Translations under genes and position numbers: made by a program | In this document: piece after piece, positions 1-8,103 of the stretch | Numbering within the stretch: the first letter of the stretch is position 1 | Layout: each line of letters starts with the position of its first letter | NCBI RefSeq assembly: GCF_003050835.1 | Contig: NZ_QAOJ01000007.1 | Span: forward strand, 248,001 to 312,000 | Direction: 5' to 3' | Length of the DNA: 64,000 bases | Source of the DNA: Pseudomonas sp. GV071 | GTDB lineage: Bacteria > Pseudomonadota > Gammaproteobacteria > Pseudomonadales > Pseudomonadaceae | Notes under the pieces: model-generated | What the model was told of the DNA's origin: nothing | Seen by the model: only the letters and a program-made list of their open reading frames with translations | Databases searched by the model: none

Positions 1-597
1 GATCTCGCGGAAGTTGGCGATGCGTTCGTAGAAGCCCGACCAGACGTCCATCTGGCCGCGGTTGACGTTATGGGTCAGGTGGTCGATTTCGCTGAGGCCG
101 ACCGCGTTGTCCTGCGGGGTGCGACCTTCGATGTACTCGAAGTCGACGTCGTAGATGGTCTTGTCGCCGTAGCGATCCACCAGGTACAGCAACGAACCGC
201 CGATGCCTTCGACGCAGGGGATATTCAGCTCACCGAAATTGGCGTGACTGCCCACCAGCTTGGCGCCCTGCGACTCGACATAAGCCGCGGCCTGGGCGGC
301 GTTGTGCACGCGGAACGCCATGGCGCAGGCGCTCGGACCATGCTTGAGACCGAACTCGCGGACATGCCCGGTGGGGCTGCCGTTGAGGACAAAATTGATG
401 TCGTTCTGCTGGAACAGAAACACTTCCTTGGAACGGTGCTTGGCGGTTTCGGTGAAGCCCATGGCTGTGAACAGCTCACGCAGCTGCTGGATGCCTTCGG
501 GCGTGGGCGCGGTGTATTCGACGAACTCGAAGCCGTCGGTGCCGATGGGGTTATGGGCTTCGATGGGGGTAGGTTTGCGAGCGTGCACGGCGTTCAT
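1..597 (-). CDS. hppD: 4-hydroxyphenylpyruvate dioxygenase, N-terminal part
   Basis: Partial gene: the window edge removes the C-terminal part (199 codons present; the family is about 350-360 residues). HPPD converts 4-hydroxyphenylpyruvate to homogentisate with Fe(II) in tyrosine breakdown. The visible part reads as the N-terminal vicinal-oxygen-chelate domain: it starts MNAVHARKPTPIEAHNPIG, continues through GFEFVEYTAP, and runs to IDHLTHNVNRGQMDVWSGFY, which carries the first iron-ligand histidine region. The ATG at 597-595 is preceded by a strong AGGAGG ribosome site. The metal-binding C-terminal half is outside the window. Identification is by recognised family sequence; the cut at base 1 is a window effect, not a truncation. 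Confidence 0.93.
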   Translation of the reverse strand, partial: MNAVHARKPTPIEAHNPIGTDGFEFVEYTAPTPEGIQQLRELFTAMGFTETAKHRSKEVFLFQQNDINFVLNGSPTGHVREFGLKHGPSACAMAFRVHNAAQAAAYVESQGAKLVGSHANFGELNIPCVEGIGGSLLYLVDRYGDKTIYDVDFEYIEGRTPQDNAVGLSEIDHLTHNVNRGQMDVWSGFYERIANFREI

Positions 598-832
598 TGC
601 GCCTCCTGGATTGTTGTTATGGGGTGGCCGCTTGGGGCCGCTGCATTCATAACAACCTGTGGGAGCAGGGCTCACAAGGTGGGGGGTTGGCTGGGCTGGG
701 TGGCTAGCCAGGGTGGGTTGGCAATTAAACGTTACGCCCGCCAAAGCCTGGCGGCGGGGCTGGGAAGACCGTAAAGAAAACCTGCCAGCGCGGCCGGAAT
801 TCTTGCCACAAACCACCAGCTGACGCATCACC

Positions 833-898
833 TGTAGGAGCGGCTTTAGCCGCGATGCTTTTTAGATCAACAGCATCGCGGCTAAAGCCGCTCCTACA
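833..898. repeat. REP palindrome pair
   Basis: Two inverted copies of the Pseudomonas REP unit (GTAGGAGCGGCTTTAGCCGC and its complement) lie head to head around a short spacer and would form a long hairpin. The right copy contains the TAG stop codon of the upstream minus-strand GGDEF/EAL gene (894-896). The hairpin probably also protects or ends that transcript. The stretch 598-832 upstream of it shows no gene. Confidence 0.9.
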
Positions 899-3317
899 AG
901 GACGCCGCCGGTAAAGGTTCGACATACGCACTCAGGCGCACATCCCGGCCAAACGGCAGCGGCTTGGCAATCGCATACCCCTGGGCGTAATCCACCCCCA
1001 CCTCGGCCAGCGCCTGCATGATCGCCGGGCTTTCGACGAACTCGGCGATGGTCAGTTTGCCCATCACATGGCCGATCTGGTTGATCGACTCGACCATGGC
1101 GCGGTCAATGGGGTCTTCAAGCATGTCTTTGACGAAGCTGCCGTCGATCTTCAGGTAGTCCACCGGCAGGTGCTTGAGGTAGGCGAACGAGGACATACCG
1201 GCTCCGAAGTCATCCAGGGAGAACCGGCAGCCGAGGGTTTTCAGCTCACTGATGAAATGCATGGCGCTGCCCAGGTTGGCGATGGCGCTGGTTTCAGTGA
1301 TTTCGAAACAGACCTGCTGCGGCGGGATATTGAACAGGGCGAACTGTTCGCGCAGAAAACCGAGAAACGCCTGGTCGCCAAAGGTAGGCCCGGACAGGTT
1401 GATGGCACAGGTGGCAATCGGGTCGCTGTCCTGGTTGGCCTGGCGCTGGGCCAATACGCTGAAGGCATGGCTAACCACCCAGCGGTCAATCAACGGCATC
1501 AGGCCATAACGCTCGGCCGCCGGAATAAAGCGGATCGGCGGCACCAGTTGGCCGTCTTCATCGCGCAGGCGCAGCAGCAGTTCCAGGTGCGCACCCGCGC
1601 CCTGCTCGGCCGCCACCGGAGCGATCTGCTGGTAATAAAGGCAGAAGCGTTCTTCCTCCAGCGCGGCATGAATGCGCTGCACCCAAGCCATTTCGCCGAA
1701 GCGGTTAGACATTTCCGAGTCGTCGCTCTGGTACACCTGCACCCGGTTACGGCCCTTTTCCTTGGCCATGTAGCAGGCCATGTCGGCCGAGCGCAGCGCT
1801 TCAGCGAGGGTGATGCGCGACTGCGCCAGGCTGACCAGGCCGATGCTCACGCCAATACTGAAATTGCGCCCGTCCCAAGCAAACTGCAGGTCCTGCACGG
1901 TAATTCGTAACAACTCGGCAATCCGCGCAGCCGGGGCCGCCGGGCAGTTCTCCAGCAAAATGCCGAATTCATCGCCGCCCAGGCGTGCCAGGGTGTCACC
2001 CTCGCGCAGGTGCTCCTGCAACAGCACACAGACCTGGCGCAGCAACTGGTCACCCGCCGCATGCCCGCAGGTGTCGTTGACCACCTTGAACTGGTCGAGG
2101 TCGAGGAACATCAGCGCATGCTGACCGGGGTGAGTTTCCAGGCGCGCCAGTGCGTACTCCAGGCGCTGCTCGAATTCACGACGGTTGGCCAGGCCGGTGA
2201 GCGCATCGTGGGAGGCCTGCCAGGACAGGGTGTCGATGTACTGCCGTTCGCGGGTCATGTCGTGCAGCACCAGCACCGCCCCGGCAATGTGCCCGGCAAT
2301 CTGGATCGGCGCCCCCACCAGGGCGACCGCCACCTTGCTGCCGTCCAGGCGCACCACCTGCTGGGCATGCGCACTTCCGCCGATCTCACCGGCCAGAATG
2401 CGCTCCAGCAACGGCGCGTCGGCCAGTTGGGTATCGGAATCCTGCAGATGGAACAAGGTGCTCAGGGCACGCCCACGGGCCTGGTCGATGCGGCACAGAA
2501 TCAGGTCTTCGGCGGCCGGGTTCATGTACTCCAGGCAGCCGCGCTGGTCGGTGCGAATCACTGCATCACCAATCGAGGCCAGGGTGGTTTGCGCCCGCTC
2601 CTTCTCGGCGCGCAGCGCCTGATCAAAGGCCTCGCGCTGTTGCAGCAATTTCAGGGTGCGCAAGGTGGCCAATAGAATCAGCACCAGGGCCGCCAGCACA
2701 TTGGCGGCCAGCAGCAATTGCTGAATAAAGCGCGAACCTTGGCCCAGGGTGTCAGAGAAGGCTTTCGCCACCGGGGTGACTTGCAGGTTGATCGCATAGA
2801 TCTGCTCGTTCCAGGCATGGATCTGCGCCGCCGTGGCCGTGCCGGCGGCAATGGCCTGATGCATCTGCTCGGCCACCTCCTGCAAGGCCAGAATAAAACC
2901 GTCGCCGACCCGCCAGAGCTCGACGGCACGGGCCAGGTAACTGAATTGGCGGAAGTCGCGGTACAACCAGATCAGCCCGGGAATGTCCTGCGGATGGGTG
3001 CCGCCGCGCAAAAACCCTTCATAGGCGGCGCGGTAATCCGGACTGGGCAAGTCCATGGCCAGGCGCGCGGCGTGGTCGCCGAGGGGAATGGCGATGGCGG
3101 CCTGGTAGGCCTGGTAATCAGCTTCGTCGAGGGTGTCGGCATATAGATGGAGGTAGGAAAAGGCGTCCTTCTGGCCCTTGCTCCACAGGCTTTCGCCGGT
3201 GACATAGGCGCGCACCGACGACATCACCTCCAGGCTGATGCCCGCCAGCAAAGCCTGCAGCACGACAATGGCGATGAAAGGCCACACCAACACGAACAGG
3301 CGACGTTTGTCCCGCAT
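894..3317 (-). CDS. membrane PAS-GGDEF-EAL c-di-GMP enzyme
   Basis: An 807-residue inner-membrane protein that makes or degrades cyclic di-GMP. Order of parts: membrane helix about 10-28; periplasmic sensor region about 30-200; second helix about 201-220; PAS domain about 240-355; GGDEF domain about 370-530; EAL domain about 545-800. The GGDEF motif (447-451) is intact, with an upstream RxxD inhibitory site (438-441), so cyclase activity is plausible. In the EAL domain the signature reads ELL (579-581): the metal-binding glutamate is kept and the alanine is replaced. The DDFGAG motif (702-707) and an EITET motif are present, so phosphodiesterase activity is also plausible. Which activity dominates cannot be told from sequence. 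The gene stands alone and its stop codon lies inside a REP element. Confidence 0.9.
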   Translation of the reverse strand: MRDKRRLFVLVWPFIAIVVLQALLAGISLEVMSSVRAYVTGESLWSKGQKDAFSYLHLYADTLDEADYQAYQAAIAIPLGDHAARLAMDLPSPDYRAAYEGFLRGGTHPQDIPGLIWLYRDFRQFSYLARAVELWRVGDGFILALQEVAEQMHQAIAAGTATAAQIHAWNEQIYAINLQVTPVAKAFSDTLGQGSRFIQQLLLAANVLAALVLILLATLRTLKLLQQREAFDQALRAEKERAQTTLASIGDAVIRTDQRGCLEYMNPAAEDLILCRIDQARGRALSTLFHLQDSDTQLADAPLLERILAGEIGGSAHAQQVVRLDGSKVAVALVGAPIQIAGHIAGAVLVLHDMTRERQYIDTLSWQASHDALTGLANRREFEQRLEYALARLETHPGQHALMFLDLDQFKVVNDTCGHAAGDQLLRQVCVLLQEHLREGDTLARLGGDEFGILLENCPAAPAARIAELLRITVQDLQFAWDGRNFSIGVSIGLVSLAQSRITLAEALRSADMACYMAKEKGRNRVQVYQSDDSEMSNRFGEMAWVQRIHAALEEERFCLYYQQIAPVAAEQGAGAHLELLLRLRDEDGQLVPPIRFIPAAERYGLMPLIDRWVVSHAFSVLAQRQANQDSDPIATCAINLSGPTFGDQAFLGFLREQFALFNIPPQQVCFEITETSAIANLGSAMHFISELKTLGCRFSLDDFGAGMSSFAYLKHLPVDYLKIDGSFVKDMLEDPIDRAMVESINQIGHVMGKLTIAEFVESPAIMQALAEVGVDYAQGYAIAKPLPFGRDVRLSAYVEPLPAASL

Positions 3318-3448
3318 TCGAAGTGCCCCACACGATCCCTATGAAGCGCGGCGCCAAGCGCTCACGCACGTCCCCCAAAACCGCCCGCGCTGACGAGGCA
3401 GTTTTTGCAGCATAGAAGCAAACCGGGAAAGTTGCGCAAGGCGCGGAA

Positions 3449-3676
3449 TTACTGGGGTGGGCGGGACTTGTTGCGCAGTGGCGTCAGCAGCTCACTGAGG
3501 CCGTTGTGATCGATCTCCTGCATCAACTGCAGCAACTGGCCGATCTCGCCCTTGGGGAAACCTTCGCGGGCAAACCAATTCAGATACGGCCCCGGCAGAT
3601 CCGCAATCAGCCGGCCCTTGTACTTGCCATAGGGCATCTCGCGGGTGACGAGCAGGAGGAGGTCTTCGGGTTTCAT
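3449..3676 (-). CDS. DUF3820 family small protein
   Basis: A 75-residue soluble protein matching the DUF3820 family by its pattern MPYGKYKGRLIADLP, PYLNWFAREGFPKGEIG, and a closing MQEIDHNGL block. The family has been linked by name to quorum-regulated virulence factors, but no biochemical role is known to me. The start is the ATG at 3676, in front of which the complement reads a GCCCGCC stretch with only a weak ribosome site. It is followed on the same strand by no partner gene, so it is probably a single-gene unit. Upstream lies a strong minus-strand terminator and a candidate sRNA. Confidence 0.8.
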   Translation of the reverse strand: MKPEDLLLLVTREMPYGKYKGRLIADLPGPYLNWFAREGFPKGEIGQLLQLMQEIDHNGLSELLTPLRNKSRPPQ

Positions 3677-3781
3677 GGCGGGCCTTGATGCGTTTACGAA
3701 CTGGCCGATGGTACCCGATCAAAAGATCGAGGCTGAAGCCTGGATTTCTGCAAACGAACCACCTTGCCCCCACTACCAGAC

Positions 3782-3811
3782 AAAAAAAACGGGAGCCCAA
3801 ACGGGCTCCCG
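3782..3811 (-). terminator. Rho-independent terminator, minus strand
   Basis: A perfect 9-bp GC stem (CGGGAGCCC / GGGCTCCCG) with a 4-base AAAC loop is followed, reading the minus strand, by eight T residues. No protein gene on the minus strand ends just before it, since the next gene to the right (4031-4744) is on the plus strand. It therefore points to a non-coding transcript. Confidence 0.85.
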
Positions 3812-3950
3812 CACTTAATCAGTGACTAAGGTTTGGTGCCTTCCGCCTCGAAGCGTCAGGGCCAAACTACAACCTCACCTGCGTTCCGAAGAAACGCGGC
3901 GGCAGTCTGGCAAATGTGGCCGCGAGGTTCCGTGTCGCTTTGTTACGGTT
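3782..3950 (-). ncRNA. candidate small RNA ending in a strong terminator
   Basis: The 3677-4030 gap has no convincing protein gene, yet the minus strand ends in a textbook terminator at 3782-3811. Upstream, the minus strand is rich in stem-forming segments and carries several GGA trinucleotides in loop-like contexts (ACGGAAC, TTCGGAAC, GGCGGAAG), a feature of RNAs that bind RsmA/RsmE-type proteins. The 5' end is a guess from an AT-rich patch near 3930-3965. Identity is unknown; the Pseudomonas sRNA RgsA (P16) is one candidate to test. The boundaries are approximate. Confidence 0.45.
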
Positions 3951-4030
3951 GTGCAAAGAAATGTAAGTGCGCGCCACGCTAATCGCCGCCAAGGCTGGCC
4001 GCATGGGCCGCGACCCGGCAGAATGCGGCC

Positions 4031-4744
4031 ATGTCGACCTATACCCTCCCCGCCTGCTGCAGCCCGCTGAGTGACCACTGGCCTCTGCCGCAGCCGCAGC
4101 CTCTGGCCAATATCCAGTTCATCAGCACCCAGTTCGACCCGGCGCAGCTGCAGCCCGATGATTTCCAGCACAGCCAGATCCCCCTCACCCACGGCGTGGC
4201 CAAGCGCCAGGCCGAGTTTCTTGCTGGCCGCGTGTGTGCCCGCGAGGCGCTGCGCCGCTTGAATGGCAGCGAGGTGGTGCCAGCGGTAGGCGCCGACCGC
4301 GCGCCGCAATGGCCGGCCGGAGTGAGCGGTTCGATCACCCATGGCAAAAACTGGGCAGCCGCCATTGTTGCCAATAGCAGCGACTGGCGTGGTCTGGGCC
4401 TGGACGTGGAAAACCTGCTGAGCAGCGAGCGCGCCGCGCGCCTGCAGGAAGAAATCCTCACCCCGGCCGAACTGCGCCGCGCCAGCTTGCTCGATCCGGA
4501 GCAGCTGGGACTGCTGGTGACCCTGACCTTTTCGTTGAAAGAGAGCGTGTTCAAAGCACTCTACCCGCTGACCTTGCAGCGCTTTTACTTCGAACATGCC
4601 GAAGTGCTGGAGTGGACTAACGCGGGGTTTGCGCGGCTGCGCTTGCTGACGGATTTGTCGGCCGAGTGGAAAAGCGGCAGTGAGTTGCAGGGGCAATTCG
4701 GGCAGTTTGATGGGCGGTTGTTGAGCTTGATCGCTGTAGCTTAA
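4031..4744 (+). CDS. pcpS: 4'-phosphopantetheinyl transferase, EntD/PcpS type
   Basis: A 237-residue Sfp/EntD-superfamily enzyme that moves the 4'-phosphopantetheine arm from coenzyme A to carrier proteins of fatty acid, siderophore or peptide synthesis. The family signatures are present: a GLDVE metal-binding motif about residue 120-124 and FSLKESVFKALYP about residue 172-184, where the K and E are catalytic. An early region, FLAGRVCAREALRRL, matches the EntD N-terminal pattern. In P. aeruginosa a single PcpS serves both primary and secondary metabolism and lies near the nrdA two-component region, as here. The ATG at 4031 follows a GCGGCC stretch; the ribosome site is weak. A REP pair follows directly. 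Confidence 0.88.
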   Translation: MSTYTLPACCSPLSDHWPLPQPQPLANIQFISTQFDPAQLQPDDFQHSQIPLTHGVAKRQAEFLAGRVCAREALRRLNGSEVVPAVGADRAPQWPAGVSGSITHGKNWAAAIVANSSDWRGLGLDVENLLSSERAARLQEEILTPAELRRASLLDPEQLGLLVTLTFSLKESVFKALYPLTLQRFYFEHAEVLEWTNAGFARLRLLTDLSAEWKSGSELQGQFGQFDGRLLSLIAVA

Positions 4745-4746
4745 GA

Positions 4747-4810
4747 GCATCGCGGCTGAAGCCGTTCCTACAAGGTTGCACAATCCGTAGGAGCGGCTTC
4801 AGCCGCGATC
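4747..4810. repeat. REP palindrome pair
   Basis: Inverted copies of the GTAGGAGCGGCTTCAGCCGC unit separated by about ten bases. They lie between the convergent ends of pcpS (plus) and the sensor kinase gene (minus), so they may serve both as a transcription barrier. Confidence 0.9.
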
Positions 4811-4834
4811 CCTGCAAACCTCGGTTGTTCGGCG

Positions 4835-6436
4835 TTATTGCTTGCGCGGCCACACCAGGCTGAAGCACGCGCCGCCGAGGGCTTCGCTGCGGCTGATCTG
4901 GGCGCGGCCGCCGTGCCAGTAGATGATCCGGCGCACAATCGACAAACCCAATCCATGCCCGCCCGAGGCGCGGGTGCGGCTGTCGTCCAGGCGCAGGAAG
5001 GGGGTGAACAGGCGTTCCCATTCGGCTTCGGGAATGCCCGGCCCGTCGTCTTCCACGTCCAGCCGGCAGCGTTTGAGCCCCACCTGGTAACTCAGGCGCA
5101 CCCTCGATTCGGCGTGACGCATGGCATTGCTCACCAGGTTCTGCAGAGCGCGGTGCAGGTAGCGCCACTCGGCTTCCACCAACGCGCCGCTGCCGTCGAC
5201 GGCGTGAATGCTAGGCCCGCGCTCCACGCGCACGCCCGGGCGCAGCGGCGCCAGTTCGTCGATCACCTGGTCGAGCAAGGCGTCGAGGTCGATGGCTTGG
5301 AAGTGCAGCGCCGGCGCGCCCTGCTCCAGGCGCGCGTAGGTGAGCATTTCGTCCACCAGCTTATCGAGGTCCTGGATGTCGCCGTCCATGCCGTCCATGT
5401 ACTTGCGCCGGGCCGCGTCGGTTTGCGCGTCGCCGATCATTTCCAGGCCAAAACGCAGGCGCGCCACGGGCGTGCGCAGTTCGTGGGACACCGCGCGGAC
5501 CATCTCGCGCTGGATGGTCAGCGAGCGCTGCAGGTGTTCGGCCATGGCGTTGAACGCTGCCGCCAGGCGCCCCACCGAATCGGCGCCACCGGCCGGCACC
5601 CGCGACTCCAGCTTGCCCAGGGCAATGCGCGTGGCAGTTTCTTCCAGGCCCAGCAGGCGCTGTTCCAACTGGCGCACCAACAGGTAGACGATCAGGCCGA
5701 TCAGGCTCAGACCGAGTACACCGATCAGCACCAACAGCTGCGGTGGATAGGGATTCATCTGGTACAGCGGGCCGATTTCCAGCACCCAGGGCGTACCGGT
5801 GACGCCGGAGAACACGTGGATCGAGTCGCCCTCCTTGCCCAGCGCCATCACCGTGTCGCCTTCATCGATACGCCGACGCTGGTCGTCGTCCAGCTCGGCC
5901 TGGTCGGGCTTGACCAGGCGCAGGTTAAAACCGAACTCCTTGGCGGCGGCCAGCGCTTCCAGGCGTTGCGGTTGCTCGGCGATGGGGAAGCGGATCAGCT
6001 CGTCGATCAGCAGGTACACGGTGGCGCGCGCCAGTTGTTCGCTGATTTGCTGCACCTCGCCCACCAGCACCAGTTGCTCCTGGTCACCGAGCAGGCCGTA
6101 GACCTTGGCGGCATGCGGGCCGGTCTGTTCCACCAGCACCTGGCCGTCGAGCAGGCGGTTGCGCGCACGGCTGTCCAGCGTCTGGCTAGCCAACGGTTCG
6201 AGCGCCAGGGGAATGCCGAGCAAACGACCCCACACCACCACAGCGCGGCGGCGCTCCACCGGGGTCATGTTGGCGAGGTTATCGGTCATCAAACTGAAGG
6301 TGCCGCGCGCCAGGCGTTCGCGGTACTGGTCGGAGCGCACCTCGTTGAGCAGGTGCAAGCTGAACACGCCCAGCAAGGCGACCAGCACGAAGGCCGCCAG
6401 CATGCCGCCATAGATGCGCAGGAAAATCGAGTTCAT
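4835..6436 (-). CDS. sensor histidine kinase, RstB-like
   Basis: A 533-residue inner-membrane sensor kinase. A first helix at about 8-30, a periplasmic sensor region to about 230, a second helix about 234-254, HAMP, then the dimerisation domain with phospho-acceptor His in AVSHELRTPVARLRF, and a C-terminal ATPase domain with N, G1 (DVEDDGPGIPE) and G2 (GGHGLGLSIV) boxes. The gene starts 36 bases after the response regulator on the same strand, so the two form an operon. The layout matches the P. aeruginosa pair next to nrdA and the RstB family. The signal is unknown; RstAB in other gamma-proteobacteria has been tied to low Mg2+, acid and osmotic stress. No key residue is missing. Confidence 0.9.
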   Translation of the reverse strand: MNSIFLRIYGGMLAAFVLVALLGVFSLHLLNEVRSDQYRERLARGTFSLMTDNLANMTPVERRRAVVVWGRLLGIPLALEPLASQTLDSRARNRLLDGQVLVEQTGPHAAKVYGLLGDQEQLVLVGEVQQISEQLARATVYLLIDELIRFPIAEQPQRLEALAAAKEFGFNLRLVKPDQAELDDDQRRRIDEGDTVMALGKEGDSIHVFSGVTGTPWVLEIGPLYQMNPYPPQLLVLIGVLGLSLIGLIVYLLVRQLEQRLLGLEETATRIALGKLESRVPAGGADSVGRLAAAFNAMAEHLQRSLTIQREMVRAVSHELRTPVARLRFGLEMIGDAQTDAARRKYMDGMDGDIQDLDKLVDEMLTYARLEQGAPALHFQAIDLDALLDQVIDELAPLRPGVRVERGPSIHAVDGSGALVEAEWRYLHRALQNLVSNAMRHAESRVRLSYQVGLKRCRLDVEDDGPGIPEAEWERLFTPFLRLDDSRTRASGGHGLGLSIVRRIIYWHGGRAQISRSEALGGACFSLVWPRKQ

Positions 6437-6472
6437 CTGGCGGGCGTCCTGTTCTTCGTTATATAGGTGGCG

Positions 6473-7201
6473 TTAGCTCGCCAACGCTTCGGCGGCTTCG
6501 GCGACAAACAAGTAGCCCTTGCTGCGCACGGTCTTGATCAGCCGCGGGTGCATGGGGTCGTCACCGATTTTGGGGCGGATACGGGAAATGCGCACGTCGA
6601 TGGAGCGGTCGAGGCCGTCGTATTCGATACCGCGCAAGGCGGTGAAGATTTCTTCGCGGGACAGAATGCGCCCGGCATTGGAGGCCAACAGCCACAGCAG
6701 GTCGAATTCGGCGCTGGTCAGCTCGATACTCTGCTCGCGCAACCAGGCTTCACGCATGGCGCTGTCGATCACCAGCACGCCGTACTCCAGACGGCGCTGA
6801 TCGACCACCACCGCTTCGCTGCTGCCCTCGCTGCGGCGCAACAGTGCCCTGATTCGGGCCAGCAGCACCCGTGGGCGCACCGGTTTGCACACGTAATCGT
6901 CGGCGCCCATCTCCAGGCCGAGCACCTGGTCCATGTCGTCGCTGCGCGCGGTGAGCATCAGAATCGGGCCGTGGTAGCTGCCGCGTACCTTGCGGCAAAT
7001 GGACAAACCGTCCTCGCCCGGCAGCATCAGGTCGAGCACCACCAGGTCCGGCTGCTCACGCAGAATGCGCGCCGCAGCCTGGGCACCATCGGCCTCGATG
7101 GCCACCTTGAGGCCGTTACTTTCCAGGTACTCGCGCGTCAGCTCGGCCAGACGCTGGTCGTCTTCGACAATAAGGATTTGCCAGGCTTCTTGCTCCACCA
7201 C
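6473..7201 (-). CDS. OmpR-family response regulator, RstA-like
   Basis: A 242-residue transcription factor: receiver domain (about 8-120) with the acidic pair EDD, phospho-acceptor Asp in VVLDLMLPGEDG and Lys in YVCKPVRP, followed by an OmpR-type winged-helix DNA-binding domain (about 140-235, ending IKTVRSKGYLF). It is the first gene of the operon with the sensor kinase downstream. It is divergent from nrdA across a 900-bp region, an order conserved in other Pseudomonas. Whether it acts on nrdAB is not shown. Start is the ATG at 7201 behind a GAGACAG stretch. Confidence 0.9.
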   Translation of the reverse strand: MVEQEAWQILIVEDDQRLAELTREYLESNGLKVAIEADGAQAAARILREQPDLVVLDLMLPGEDGLSICRKVRGSYHGPILMLTARSDDMDQVLGLEMGADDYVCKPVRPRVLLARIRALLRRSEGSSEAVVVDQRRLEYGVLVIDSAMREAWLREQSIELTSAEFDLLWLLASNAGRILSREEIFTALRGIEYDGLDRSIDVRISRIRPKIGDDPMHPRLIKTVRSKGYLFVAEAAEALAS

Positions 7202-7257
7202 TGTCTCCTACTGCTTGGGCCGCGACCGGGAAAGGGCGGCATTGTATATCAAGGGGC

Positions 7258-7371
7258 GGCCCTCTCCCCCAGCCCCTATCCCGCACGCGGGAGAGGGGAG
7301 CCAATCGCCGCCCGCCGCACCGGCACGAATCAGTCCCCTCGCCCCTTGGGGAGAGGGCTAGGAAGAGGGGG
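7258..7371. repeat. dispersed CCCTCTCC / GGAGAGGG repeat
   Basis: Two inverted-repeat units of the type CCCTCTCCC...GGGAGAGGG lie within the regulator-nrdA gap. The same family recurs at 24814-24859, 30150-30262 and 60985-61100. It is a short intergenic element of unknown role, common in Pseudomonas. Confidence 0.7.
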
Positions 7372-7434
7372 AAACGGCCCACCGCAAAAGCTCGCCAGCG
7401 ACTGCACAGCCCATGCCAACGCTGCAATAAAAAA

Positions 7435-7449
7435 CACAACATATAGTGG
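7435..7449. promoter_or_regulatory. NrdR-like box upstream of nrdA
   Basis: CACAACATATAGTGG, whose complement CCACTATATGTTGTG fits the NrdR box pattern for repression of ribonucleotide reductase genes. NrdR normally binds two boxes about 30 bp apart. No good partner is seen at that distance; a weaker relative (CACTAGGTATTGTGG) lies at 7851-7865, closer to nrdA. The assignment rests on motif similarity and position only. Confidence 0.45.
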
Positions 7450-7579
7450 TACGGTGAAAAACTTCGCAGCGGCGACAAAGCGCTGCGAACGACCATTTAA
7501 CCGGCGACGAGTGGTGTAAATCGGTCTATCCCAGTGACCGTGCGGGCTAAGCCCAGTTACCCCAAAGTAACCCACAGGT

Positions 7580-7588
7580 TTATCCACA
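7580..7588 (+). promoter_or_regulatory. DnaA box upstream of nrdA
   Basis: A perfect TTATCCACA box with weaker relatives on either side (TAACCCACA at 7568-7576 and the complement of TGTGTGTAA just after). E. coli nrdAB is controlled by DnaA boxes in its promoter, so the position about 500 bp before the nrdA start is suggestive. The nrdA promoter itself is not located with confidence; a TTGGAT...TATAGA pair at 7991-8017 has a short 15-bp spacer. The rest of 7202-8103 holds no gene. Confidence 0.5.
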
Positions 7589-8103
7589 GGCTGTGTGTAA
7601 CAGTCACCTTGCAATGAGTCGGTCAGCGCTCTATCTTGTATCCCCATCGCGCCAAACACCTACATGTTGGGTTTTGGTGACCTACCGGACACTACTAGAA
7701 TGAAACGCCCCGGCCCTTTCGATGGCCACCACCGGTAGCTGTGAACGCTCTTTAATTCCCCATTCGCCGCCCGGGCGGCGAATTTGAAAACTGGCCTAAA
7801 AAATGCGTGACGAACGGCCAGCTTTCGGTGTAATGCCACCAGGCAAGCACCACTAGGTATTGTGGTTACGTTTTAACCAACGAACTGTAACTTTTTGAGC
7901 CAAGGAAGCGCTTGAGCCTTACCCAAACACCCTGCTGTAAGACCTTGCTGCCAGCCCTTCCCTAGTCGACAGGCGCTGTGTGCAGGGCATTTGGATTGTA
8001 GAAATAGTGGTTATAGAAACACCTGGTCCACAGAAAACAATGGAATGAACGGCAACACCGTCCAGTGTCCAAACTTAGATAAATGCAGAACACGGAGACT
8101 TCA

